Assembly: GCA_018715285.1 (NCBI GenBank)
Contig: DVLW01000159.1
Location: forward strand, 1-13,440
Length of the DNA stretch: 13,440 nucleotides
Direction of reading: 5' to 3'
Source: Candidatus Faecivivens stercoripullorum
GTDB taxonomy: Bacteria > Bacillota > Clostridia > Oscillospirales > Ruminococcaceae
Part shown: positions 1-6,560 of the stretch, piece after piece
Position numbering within the stretch: the stretch's first letter is position 1
Layout of the letters: each line of letters begins with the position of its first letter
The notes under the pieces: model-generated
Databases searched by the model: none
The model's input: the letters and a program-made list of their open reading frames with translations, nothing else
What the model was told of the DNA's origin: nothing
Position numbers and translations under genes: made by a program

Positions 1-2
1 TT

Positions 3-116
3 GAGGATTTTAAAGCTCAACTTGCTGTCAGACAGCGAGCTTACAATAATTTTCCCATGCGTCCATTAGGCTGGCACTCTCCAAAACAGGTCCTTTTTTC
101 TTTTCCTTCTGTGTAA
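3..116 (+). CDS. C-terminal end of an insertion-sequence transposase (partial)
   Basis: Frame 3 is open from the window edge to a TAA at 114-116 and gives 37 residues. They contain the stretch YNNFPMRPLGWHSPKQVL, which resembles the extreme C-terminus of rve/integrase-core (DDE) transposases, where an Asn-rich motif and a P-x-x-x-L-x-W-x-S-P segment lie just before the end. The start, the catalytic residues and the left part of the element are outside the window, so the IS family cannot be named. The element's right terminal repeat should lie between 117 and about 175, but without the left end it cannot be identified. The tail looks intact rather than frameshifted. The call rests on pattern resemblance of a short peptide only. 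Confidence 0.55.
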   Translation, partial: EDFKAQLAVRQRAYNNFPMRPLGWHSPKQVLFSFPSV

Positions 117-173
117 CACATCATTGACAAAACTACATTTTTCTGCTGAAAAGACGCTGTATATTTATTGGAT

Positions 174-215
174 AAAAACAAAACCTGCGGCAGGTAGTCA
201 ACCTGTCACAGGTTT
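174..215 (-). terminator. Rho-independent terminator of the pepV operon
   Basis: Read on the minus strand, AAACCTG pairs with CAGGTTT (209-215 with 181-187). An inner ACCTG/CAGGT stem lies across a small internal bulge, with a 5-base loop. The hairpin is followed by TGTTTTT (180-174). It lies 15 bases past the stop codon of the last gene in the minus-strand operon, where a terminator is expected. Confidence 0.75.
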
Positions 216-219
216 GCAG

Positions 220-242
220 TAACCGTATGGTTATCTTTTTTT
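220..242 (+). terminator. Weak terminator-like hairpin, + strand
   Basis: TAACC (220-224) pairs with GGTTA (229-233) around a 4-base loop and is followed by T-C-T7 on the + strand. It could stop transcription coming from the transposase before it enters the opposing operon. It overlaps the stop codon of the DUF5662 gene. The stem is only 5 bp with two G-C pairs, so it is weak. Confidence 0.35.
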
Positions 243-773
243 GCCGAGGACCTCACGTCGGATATAATCAAACGTTTTTGGCTGTCCCTCATCCCGGAGC
301 ATAATCAGCAGCTTTTCCAGCAATGCCTGTGTTTCGGGATGCATGACATAATGGCTCCTGGAACGCATGTAATAATCATATGCGTCGCTGTCCTTATAGG
401 CAGAGCCGTTGTAGTTCTGGCATGCGGCCAGCCGGTCACAGAACATCTCGGCGACATACTTTTTTGGCATCCGCATACCACTCAGCGGTGCGCTTCCGGT
501 GGTGGAATAGTCAATCCAGTATTCCATATGATGGCGGTTGCGGCCTTTATGGTGCAGCCAGGCGGCCGAATATCCCAATACCGCGCGTTCTCCGTTATGC
601 GGACTGCTGGTTCCGGTATAATACTTTACCCCAGGAAGAAATTCAGTCGGGGAGTACTTGGACAGGTCATGCAGCAGTCCCTGACGGTAGAGTCCAAGCG
701 CAAAGCAGTGCTTCATCACCAGCCATTTATGGTGGTTGATGGTATGCAGGTGGCGCATCCATTTTGGTTTCAT
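231..773 (-). CDS. DUF5662 family protein
   Basis: This 180-residue protein matches what I recall of the DUF5662 family: an N-terminal HLHTINHHKWLVM segment, then GLLHDLSKYSPTEF, then WLHHKGRNRHHMEYW. The conserved polar residues H35-D36, H74-H75, H81-H82 and D113 look like a metal site of HD-domain type, so a phosphohydrolase-like fold is a reasonable inference, but no reaction is known to me for the family. There is no signal peptide or membrane segment, so it should be cytosolic. The ATG overlaps the TGA of the upstream chorismate mutase-GNAT gene (ATGA, 770-773) and is preceded by GGAG with 8 bases of spacing. This indicates translational coupling as the last gene of the operon. Confidence 0.85.
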   Translation of the reverse strand: MKPKWMRHLHTINHHKWLVMKHCFALGLYRQGLLHDLSKYSPTEFLPGVKYYTGTSSPHNGERAVLGYSAAWLHHKGRNRHHMEYWIDYSTTGSAPLSGMRMPKKYVAEMFCDRLAACQNYNGSAYKDSDAYDYYMRSRSHYVMHPETQALLEKLLIMLRDEGQPKTFDYIRREVLGKKR

Positions 774-1582
774 GACGGGTTCTCCATCACCCGGCAGATG
801 ACCTGAAAGCTCCTGTCCGGCAGCGAGAGGACACTGTTGACCTGATAGCCTGCCTTAAAAAAGGCACGCAGGGCATACAGCTTTTCATCCGGTACGTATC
901 CCCAGATGGATTTGGCACCGAGTTTGCCGACAGCAATTTTTTCCGCCATCGGAATCAGTTCGGTCAGATATCCCTGATGCCAGCAGTTTTCAAAAAAGAC
1001 GACCGACAAAAGAATTTTTTCCATGCTGTCAGGGTCGGGTTTGAGCAGCAGCAGACCAGCAAACTGTGATGTACCTTTAAGCAGGACCTTAAAAGCGAGA
1101 CAGGGAGGTTCTGTTTCCGTACGGATAAACTGGAGTGCTTCCTCTTCAGAATTTTTCGGGGAAAGGTTCAGACTGTCCATCAGTGCGGCGTCGGAGATAA
1201 TTGAGTAAACGGGTTTAACGTCGCCCGGTTCCAGCGGCAGTATAATCAGACGTTCGGTCAGTATCGCGTCCGGACGGGTAGAGAGCAGTTTCCCGCTTTC
1301 CGCACCGCCGATGACACCGTTTTCATAATCCCGTCCCAGCTGCATGATATGCTCAAAAAAGCGGCTGGCATAGGGAGCAAACTGTGGACCGGCAGCGTTT
1401 TCCGCCCATTCGAGAATGGCTTTTTCCCGTTCAGGCACATAAATTGGCAGACCGCGTTCCTTTTTGTATTCAGCCACATCACTGCACAGTTTGAGTCTCT
1501 TTATCAGCAATTGCAGCAGCTGTTGATTGACAGCGTCGATTTCACCGCGGATTTCTTCCAGATCGAGCTTTTTTTCTTCCAT
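770..1582 (-). CDS. Chorismate mutase (AroQ class)-GNAT acetyltransferase fusion
   Basis: The protein has 270 residues and two domains. Residues about 5-90 look like an AroQ-type chorismate mutase helical domain: I-R-x-E-I-D (R12), LLxLLIKR (R29), AEYK (K40) and P-E-R-E (R52, E53). These match the substrate-binding Arg/Lys/Glu set of AroQ enzymes, which convert chorismate to prephenate for Phe/Tyr synthesis. Residues about 105-268 resemble a RimJ/Acetyltransf_3-type GNAT domain, starting TERLIILPLEPGD and carrying WHQGYLTE, the acetyl-CoA pyrophosphate loop. By eye, the Asp usually before P-x-R-E is Val49, and the Ser and Gln near the end of the mutase domain are Gly83 and Glu87, so mutase activity is uncertain. 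The ATG at 1582 is chosen over a TTG at 1588 because AAAGGGG lies 7 bases upstream. It begins 30 bases after the TPR-like gene. The GNAT substrate is unknown. Confidence 0.8.
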   Translation of the reverse strand: MEEKKLDLEEIRGEIDAVNQQLLQLLIKRLKLCSDVAEYKKERGLPIYVPEREKAILEWAENAAGPQFAPYASRFFEHIMQLGRDYENGVIGGAESGKLLSTRPDAILTERLIILPLEPGDVKPVYSIISDAALMDSLNLSPKNSEEEALQFIRTETEPPCLAFKVLLKGTSQFAGLLLLKPDPDSMEKILLSVVFFENCWHQGYLTELIPMAEKIAVGKLGAKSIWGYVPDEKLYALRAFFKAGYQVNSVLSLPDRSFQVICRVMENPS

Positions 1583-1612
1583 CCCCAAACCCCTTTCGTT
1601 TTTCAGAATCGA

Positions 1613-2518
1613 TCACTCTTCCGGCTGATCGTACATACCGGCCGCCAGATTTGCCTTGAACTGTTCCTCTTCGGTGACATACGGGTGACCGCAGCATTTT
1701 TCATACAGCTCACGTGCCCGCTGAACATAAAACGTATTGCCGCCGTCGTCGATGACATAGGCCGCATGTTCCATAGCCGAGCGTCCTGCGCCAGACTGAT
1801 ATTCCAGCGTCGCCAGGCGGCAGGTCCACTGGATACGAGCCAGTGTAAAGGTCGCATTGTCCAGCAGTTCTTCGCAAAGGGCACGGCTGCGGCTGATACG
1901 GCCTTCCTTCTGGGTCAGCATCTGGTCGAGAATCATCATCAGCATTCTGCCATTGCCGATGTATTTATCCTTTTCTTTCATCGAGAGGACCTGTTTGCTG
2001 ATTTTTTCCTTAATCAGCACCAGTTTTTCGACATCGCCCAGTTCGTCATAACAACTGGCCAGCAGGTTATAATATTGAAAATACATTGCACTGGTTTCCT
2101 TGGGGCGTCCCATTGCTTTCAGGCGGTCAAGCGCTTCCTGAAAACGTCCCTGATAGTAGATAGCGCGGCAGATGTTGAAGGTGACTTCATTCGGACGGTC
2201 GGGATGTACTTCCATATGGGTATACAGTTCTTCAAACTTTTTGGGGTCGCAGTCGGCCCGCAGGATTTCCAGATAACGCGCCATCATGTAGATGCCGACA
2301 TTCCGCACTACATAAATACCGAAAACAATCATAATCAGCGTCAGTACCAGGCTGAAAACGGAAATGGAATCGACGCTGTACCATGTCAGGCTCATCATCG
2401 CCATCAAAACCGCCAGCGAATACAACGCATAGGAGATCAGCCTTGTTCGCTTGTACTGACGGATGACAGCTTCGGTGCTCTGTCCCTTAAAGGTGATTTT
2501 TTTCTTCTGTGCCGCCAT
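1613..2518 (-). CDS. Membrane-anchored protein with TPR-like helical repeats (hypothetical)
   Basis: I do not recognise a named family. The 301-residue protein has a short basic N-terminus, two hydrophobic segments at about 27-47 and 53-72, and then a long soluble helical region. Stretches such as CRAIYYQGRFQEALDRL and LLASCYDELGDVEKLVLI have the A-x-x-Y-x-x-G-x-x-x-x-A-L spacing of tetratricopeptide repeats. A plausible topology is a membrane hairpin with the repeats in the cytoplasm, acting as a protein-binding scaffold; this is inference. AAAGGAG lies just upstream of two consecutive ATGs (2521 and 2518), and the second has the better spacing. A longer open frame reaching 2599 lies inside the gntR gene and has no ribosome site. 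The gene overlaps the 3' end of gntR by 32 bases, as in coupled operons. Confidence 0.7.
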   Translation of the reverse strand: MAAQKKKITFKGQSTEAVIRQYKRTRLISYALYSLAVLMAMMSLTWYSVDSISVFSLVLTLIMIVFGIYVVRNVGIYMMARYLEILRADCDPKKFEELYTHMEVHPDRPNEVTFNICRAIYYQGRFQEALDRLKAMGRPKETSAMYFQYYNLLASCYDELGDVEKLVLIKEKISKQVLSMKEKDKYIGNGRMLMMILDQMLTQKEGRISRSRALCEELLDNATFTLARIQWTCRLATLEYQSGAGRSAMEHAAYVIDDGGNTFYVQRARELYEKCCGHPYVTEEEQFKANLAAGMYDQPEE

Positions 2519-3218
2519 CATAATCTCCTTTCGTCTGTACGCCGTTGTCCAGTCCGTCCATTGCATGGATAATATGAATCCGCATCGCGCTGCGTGCACC
2601 CTCAGCGTTGCGCCGGGTCAGAAATTCAATCAGCAGCCGGTTATCTTCGACAACATTCGCGATGATGTCCGGGAAATCGCCTGAAAGCCGGAGCGCACGG
2701 TCGATAGAACGGTAGATCAGCGGTACCAGTTCGCCGATAAAGCTGTTGTGGGTAGCCGTCGCAATTGAGTTGTGAAAAGCCATCTCAACTTCCGCGCGGT
2801 CTTCTCCTTTGGCAATCAGCTCTTCTTCCAGTTCGGCATAGTGGCGGATTCTTTCCAGTTCGGCGTCGGTTGCCCGCTGGGCAGCGTAATATGCCGCTTC
2901 CGGTTCAAAAATCAGCCGCATTTCGAACAGGTCCCGTACGTCGATCAGTTCGGGCGTCATGCTTTCCAGCGTCAGTTTGGCGTCGCTCGGGTGGAAGTCC
3001 TGCCGCACAAAGGTGCCGCGTCCTCTTTCGGTGACCAGCACCTGGTGGGCAGCCAGTAATCTGACTGCCTCACGCAGGGTGGTCCGGCTGACGCCCAGTT
3101 CATTTGCCAGTTCATTTTCGCTCGGCAGCCGGTCACCGGCCGAAAAGCGTTTTTCGATGTTGAGCATCGAAAGAATATCATCAGCGGTACGTTCCGCCAG
3201 ACTTTGATCCCGTTTCAT
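2487..3218 (-). CDS. GntR family transcriptional regulator, FadR/FCD subfamily
   Basis: The 243-residue protein has an N-terminal winged helix (about 5-73) with the GntR signature: AGDRLPSENELANELGVSRTTLREA followed by the wing RGRGTFV. A C-terminal all-helical FCD ligand domain covers about 90-220. FCD domains commonly bind a metal and an organic acid through Asp/Glu-x3-His plus two more His. Here E145, H149 and H215 fit, but the position usually His in the E-H-R motif is N193. The ATG begins two bases after the pepV stop codon, and its AAGGA lies inside the pepV 3' end, so the two are co-transcribed. It probably regulates its own operon in response to a carboxylate or amino-acid-like ligand; the ligand is not visible from sequence. 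The acidic C-terminal tail (about 225-243) is beyond the normal domain. Confidence 0.9.
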   Translation of the reverse strand: MKRDQSLAERTADDILSMLNIEKRFSAGDRLPSENELANELGVSRTTLREAVRLLAAHQVLVTERGRGTFVRQDFHPSDAKLTLESMTPELIDVRDLFEMRLIFEPEAAYYAAQRATDAELERIRHYAELEEELIAKGEDRAEVEMAFHNSIATATHNSFIGELVPLIYRSIDRALRLSGDFPDIIANVVEDNRLLIEFLTRRNAEGARSAMRIHIIHAMDGLDNGVQTKGDYDGGTEEKNHL

Positions 3219-3220
3219 AA

Positions 3221-4636
3221 TCAGTCCTTCTCCGCGCAGAGATCAACGATGACCTGTGCGAAAATCTGGGCAGACAGAACCAGCTCGTCGATGTTGACAA
3301 ACTCGTCGTTGCCGTGCATATGGTTGTCTTCCGATCCGGGGAATTCGCAGCCGAATGCAACACCGTTTTTCAGATGGTGGGTATAGGTTCCGCCGCCGAT
3401 AGCAAGCGGTTTGCCCTTCTGTTCGGTATACTTTTCATAAGCAGAGAGCAGCGTCTGAATAAACGGAGAATCAGCCGGGACATAATGGGGTGCATTCAGT
3501 TTGCAGCTTTCATCCAGCGTCAGACCAATTGCTTCCGCGCCTGCTTTCAGGACAGCAGTGACGTTTTCATCGGTCGAGCAGATCGGGCAGCGGCAGTCGG
3601 TCTGTGCTTCAAATCCAGTTGTAGTCAGATTGAAGATATCCAGCGAGCAGGTCAGTGCACCAGATTCAGCGTCTTCCATCGCGATACCGGCAGCCAGACC
3701 GCTCCAGTCACCATGCGGGTACAGTTTCTGGAATGCGCACAGTTTTTCAAAACCTTCGCTCTTTGCTGCAGGCAGTGCGGTCAGAAGGGTCAGCAGTGCG
3801 GTAATGGCATTGTTGCCTTTTTCGGGCATGGCAGCATGTCCATCCTGTCCCTGTGCATGGATGGTAACGGTGTTTTCGCCTTCAAATGCAAAGGATACGC
3901 CGGTATCTTCGGTTACCTTGCCGGCGACTGTCTGCAATACATCCATACCAAATCCTTCGACAACTGCTTCAGCGCGGTTAGGAACGACATTGATCTTGGT
4001 TCCGGCAGTGACGCTGACGATTCTGGGCAGCTCGGAAGACTCGGGGTAGGATGCATGGTAGAAACCACGGATAGAGCCTTTTTCGATATTGATGCAGGGG
4101 AATTCAGCATCAGGCGAGAAGGTGCAGGGTGCTTCCGGCTGTTTCTGATAATAATGGTGGATGTCGCTGCTTCCGCATTCCTCATCGGTACCCAGAATCA
4201 GACGGCAGTTATATGCAAGCGGAATACCCAGTTCTTTTACCGCCATCATCGCATACAGTGCAGCGACAGCCGGACCTTTATCGTCGGCAGTTCCGCGTCC
4301 GTACAGCTTGTTGCCGACCAGTTTGGGCTCAAACGGTGCGGTGACCGTCCAACCGTCAGATACCGGAACGACGTCCAGATGGGCGAGGATATCCAGCTGA
4401 GGTGCTTTATCATTCATATCTGCGGTGCAGACATAGCCGTCCCAGTTCTGGACGGTAAAACCTTTACCGGCGCAGATTTCCATGGCTTTTTCCAGCGCTG
4501 CGGCAGGACCTTTGCCAAAAGGTGCACCGGGAGCGGGTTCACCGCGGTCGCTCTGAATTCTGACCAGTGCGGAGATATCGTCAATCATCTGCTGACGGTG
4601 GCTTTCCATATAAGATGCGATTTGCTCTTTGAGCAT
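3221..4636 (-). CDS. pepV: Dipeptidase PepV-like, M20 family metallopeptidase
   Basis: This 471-residue protein matches the length and layout of PepV, a cytosolic di-zinc dipeptidase that cleaves many dipeptides to free amino acids. Visible site residues: H86 and D88 in ILAHLDVVP; D118 in GRGTADDKGP; general base E152 and ligand E153 in GTDEECGSS; D176 in SPDAEFP; and H441 in the C-terminal HMHGNDE motif. H267 in GQDGHAAMPEKG, in the lid domain, corresponds to the His that stabilises the transition state in PepV. All key residues are present, so the enzyme should be active. The ATG at 4636 has AGGAAAGG upstream, with a rather long spacing of about 11 bases. It is the first gene of the minus-strand operon and lies just downstream of a consensus promoter. 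Confidence 0.92.
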   Translation of the reverse strand: MLKEQIASYMESHRQQMIDDISALVRIQSDRGEPAPGAPFGKGPAAALEKAMEICAGKGFTVQNWDGYVCTADMNDKAPQLDILAHLDVVPVSDGWTVTAPFEPKLVGNKLYGRGTADDKGPAVAALYAMMAVKELGIPLAYNCRLILGTDEECGSSDIHHYYQKQPEAPCTFSPDAEFPCINIEKGSIRGFYHASYPESSELPRIVSVTAGTKINVVPNRAEAVVEGFGMDVLQTVAGKVTEDTGVSFAFEGENTVTIHAQGQDGHAAMPEKGNNAITALLTLLTALPAAKSEGFEKLCAFQKLYPHGDWSGLAAGIAMEDAESGALTCSLDIFNLTTTGFEAQTDCRCPICSTDENVTAVLKAGAEAIGLTLDESCKLNAPHYVPADSPFIQTLLSAYEKYTEQKGKPLAIGGGTYTHHLKNGVAFGCEFPGSEDNHMHGNDEFVNIDELVLSAQIFAQVIVDLCAEKD

Positions 4637-4643
4637 TTGTCAC

Positions 4644-4660
4644 ACAACCTTTCCTGTTGT
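4644..4660 (-). promoter_or_regulatory. Inverted repeat in the pepV leader, ribosome site in loop
   Basis: ACAAC and GTTGT (4644-4648 and 4656-4660) flank 7 bases that read AGGAAAG on the minus strand, the presumed Shine-Dalgarno sequence of pepV. The repeat lies at roughly +16 to +32 of the predicted transcript. It could be a small hairpin presenting the ribosome site or an operator for the operon's GntR regulator. The arms are short, so chance is possible. Confidence 0.3.
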
Positions 4661-4682
4661 AGGGATAATTTCACATACGTTC

Positions 4683-4711
4683 ATTATATCCTGTTTACCA
4701 TGGCTTGTCAA
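4683..4711 (-). promoter_or_regulatory. Consensus sigma-A promoter of the pepV operon
   Basis: On the minus strand, TTGACA (4711-4706) is followed by a 17-base spacer and TATAAT (4688-4683). Both hexamers match the consensus exactly. The predicted start of transcription is near 4676, giving a leader of about 40 bases before pepV. Confidence 0.9.
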
Positions 4712-4768
4712 TCAAACGGGGATTGGGGCAGCCGATTTTTACAGTTATTTCTCTAAATTATCATTGTT

Positions 4769-4797
4769 TTGACCAGGCGATTATGGTATCATATAAC
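4769..4797 (+). promoter_or_regulatory. Sigma-A promoter of the DUF4037-flavodoxin unit
   Basis: TTGACC (4769-4774), a 17-base spacer and TATAAC (4792-4797) each differ from the consensus by one base. It is divergent from the pepV promoter, with 57 bases between the two -35 boxes. The predicted transcript start is near 4804, about 23 bases before the chosen ATG, which argues against the upstream ATG at 4800 as the start. Confidence 0.8.
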
Positions 4798-4826
4798 AAA
4801 TGATTTACAGTAGGGGAGCAAGTGAT

Positions 4827-5933
4827 ATGGCGTTTATCAAGGGCAGAGATCTTTGCAGGGCATTTTTCCTGGAAGCGGCAAAACCATTGCTGGATGAATC
4901 GTTTCCGGAACTTTCATATTCGGCTGGGCTTTTGGGATATGGCTCGGACGTATTGGGGTATGACGATGCGGTATCGACCGATCATATGTGGGGACCTCGT
5001 TTTTACCTGTTTCTTTCCGAAAAGGATATCGGGCTGAAACCACAGATTGAAAAGCTGTTTGCAGAAAAACTGCCGGTCAGCTTTCTTGGATACAGCGTCA
5101 ATTTTTCCGAACCTGACCCGAATGATGGCGGTGTCCGGCATCCGGTACCAGTGGAAAATGGACCGGTTTCACCGCTGATCTGGATTTATACGCCGCATGG
5201 TTATCTGAAAGAATACCTCGGAAAATCTGACCTTGAGCAGCTTTCTGAGGCCGACTGGCTTGCATTTTCGGAACACCGGCTGCTGGCGCTGCGTTCGGCG
5301 GAATTTTACACCGATGGTCTTCAGATGAAAGAGCTGCTTGCTCCTTTAGGGTTTTACCCGACGGATGTCCAAAAATACCTGATTGCGTCCAACTGGTCGC
5401 TGATTGCAGAGGAACAGGCTTTTGTCGGCCGGTGTGCTCAGGTTGGGGATGAAATCGGGTCGCGTCTTGCATGTGGACGGATTGTGGAACGACTGATGCG
5501 GCTGTGTTTTTTGTACTGCGGAGAGTATGCGCCATACAGCAAATGGTTTGGAACCGCGTTTTCCCGACTTCCGATTGATGGAAAACTGAAAGACGCGATT
5601 ACCGTCGCTGTAAGTGCACCTGATTATCCGCAGCGTGAAGCGGCATTGGTGGAAGCACAGCTGCTGACTGCAGATCTGCATAACCAGTCCGGAATTACCG
5701 AGCCGGTTGCAGTAAAAGCACAAAAATACTTCGGACGGGATATGACCGTTATTTTTGCCGACCGGATTGTGCAGGCTGTGCAGGATACCCTTAGCAGAAC
5801 ACCGCTGGAAGGACTGCCGCTGCTGGGAAGTATCAGCGAAGTTGCAAATATGGTCACCTTTTCGGACAATCCACGCTGGCAGTCACGGATAGGTGCGCTG
5901 TATTCTCCGGTTACATCAACATTCGACAATTGA
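4827..5933 (+). CDS. DUF4037 domain-containing protein
   Basis: The 368-residue protein carries LLGYGSDVLGYDDAVSTDHMWGPRFYLF near residues 35-62, the recognisable core of DUF4037 proteins, where G-S, a following D-D and S-T-D-H-x-W-G-P-R are conserved. The G-S...D pattern resembles nucleotidyltransferase folds (G39-S40, D52), so a nucleotide-transfer or sugar-phosphate role is possible, but none is established that I know of. No signal peptide or membrane segment is seen. The ATG at 4827 is preferred over the in-frame ATG at 4800 because AGGGGA lies 9 bases upstream and because the promoter places the transcript start after 4800. The flavodoxin-like gene follows after 30 bases, probably on the same message. 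Confidence 0.8.
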   Translation: MAFIKGRDLCRAFFLEAAKPLLDESFPELSYSAGLLGYGSDVLGYDDAVSTDHMWGPRFYLFLSEKDIGLKPQIEKLFAEKLPVSFLGYSVNFSEPDPNDGGVRHPVPVENGPVSPLIWIYTPHGYLKEYLGKSDLEQLSEADWLAFSEHRLLALRSAEFYTDGLQMKELLAPLGFYPTDVQKYLIASNWSLIAEEQAFVGRCAQVGDEIGSRLACGRIVERLMRLCFLYCGEYAPYSKWFGTAFSRLPIDGKLKDAITVAVSAPDYPQREAALVEAQLLTADLHNQSGITEPVAVKAQKYFGRDMTVIFADRIVQAVQDTLSRTPLEGLPLLGSISEVANMVTFSDNPRWQSRIGALYSPVTSTFDN

Positions 5934-5963
5934 AATCAGATAAATAAAAAGGAAGATGCTGTG

Positions 5964-6497
5964 ATGAAGGGAATAATTATTTATGGAACGGTATATGGTT
6001 CGACAAAGCGTTACGCACAGAAATTATCCCAGCTGACCGGATGGGAAGTGATGAGCTATGACAGAGTGAAATCGCTGTCGGGTTACGATGCGGTCGTTCA
6101 TCTGGGCGGATTATACGCAGGTGGAATCAAAGGATTGAAAACAACGGTTAAAAACCTTCCCGATACTGCAAAACTGATTGTCGTGACGGTAGGACTTGCG
6201 GACCCGGACAGCCCAGAAAACTGCCGGAATCTGCAAACTGCGCTGGAGCGTCAGCTGCCGGAGAATATTCTGGAGAGGACACAAAGTTTTCACCTCAGAG
6301 GCGCGATTGATTATGAAAAGCTGCATCTTTCTCATAAAATGATGATGGCGCTGCTGATTCGCTCAATTAAGGCTAAACCATCAGAACAATGGTCGGATGA
6401 AGACCGGATGATTGTGCAGACCTATAATCAGAAGGTTGATTTTGTGAATTTTGAAGGCCTGAGAGTGATTACGGAAGCTATGCGGCAGATTCTTTAA
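5964..6497 (+). CDS. Flavodoxin-domain protein (HemG/Flavodoxin_5-like)
   Basis: The 177-residue protein starts with a beta strand followed by YGTVYGSTKRYA, an FMN phosphate-binding loop of flavodoxin type. It also has DAVVHLGGLYAGGIKGLK, as in the Flavodoxin_5/HemG-like group that includes menaquinone-dependent protoporphyrinogen dehydrogenase. Proteins of this kind in anaerobes are usually electron-transfer or quinone-type reductases; no haem genes are nearby, so I do not assign hemG. The ATG at 5964 has GGAAG 8 bases upstream; a GTG directly before it (5961) is a less likely start. It forms a two-gene unit with the DUF4037 gene and ends just before a bidirectional terminator. Confidence 0.8.
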   Translation: MKGIIIYGTVYGSTKRYAQKLSQLTGWEVMSYDRVKSLSGYDAVVHLGGLYAGGIKGLKTTVKNLPDTAKLIVVTVGLADPDSPENCRNLQTALERQLPENILERTQSFHLRGAIDYEKLHLSHKMMMALLIRSIKAKPSEQWSDEDRMIVQTYNQKVDFVNFEGLRVITEAMRQIL

Positions 6498-6516
6498 CTG
6501 CCGGAAATACAGATAT

Positions 6517-6552
6517 AAAAACGGAAGGTGTGCATTGCATACCTTCCGTTTT
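6517..6552. terminator. Bidirectional rho-independent terminator
   Basis: AAAACGGAAGGT (6518-6529) pairs perfectly with ACCTTCCGTTTT (6541-6552). An inner TGC/GCA pairing sits around the loop, and the arms provide A/T runs on both sides. It lies between the convergent flavodoxin and dehydrogenase genes and should end both transcripts. Confidence 0.85.
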
Positions 6553-6560
6553 GCAGTTTA

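Noticed and set aside
1349..2572. Long + strand open frame of 407 codons
   Set aside because: It runs antisense across the end of gntR, the TPR-like gene and the chorismate mutase fusion, with a Phe/Gln/His-rich composition and no family resemblance.
3314..4756. Long + strand open frame of 480 codons opposite pepV
   Set aside because: It lies antisense to a complete M20 dipeptidase with all active-site residues, has no recognisable domain and no ribosome site. It is a by-product of codon use.
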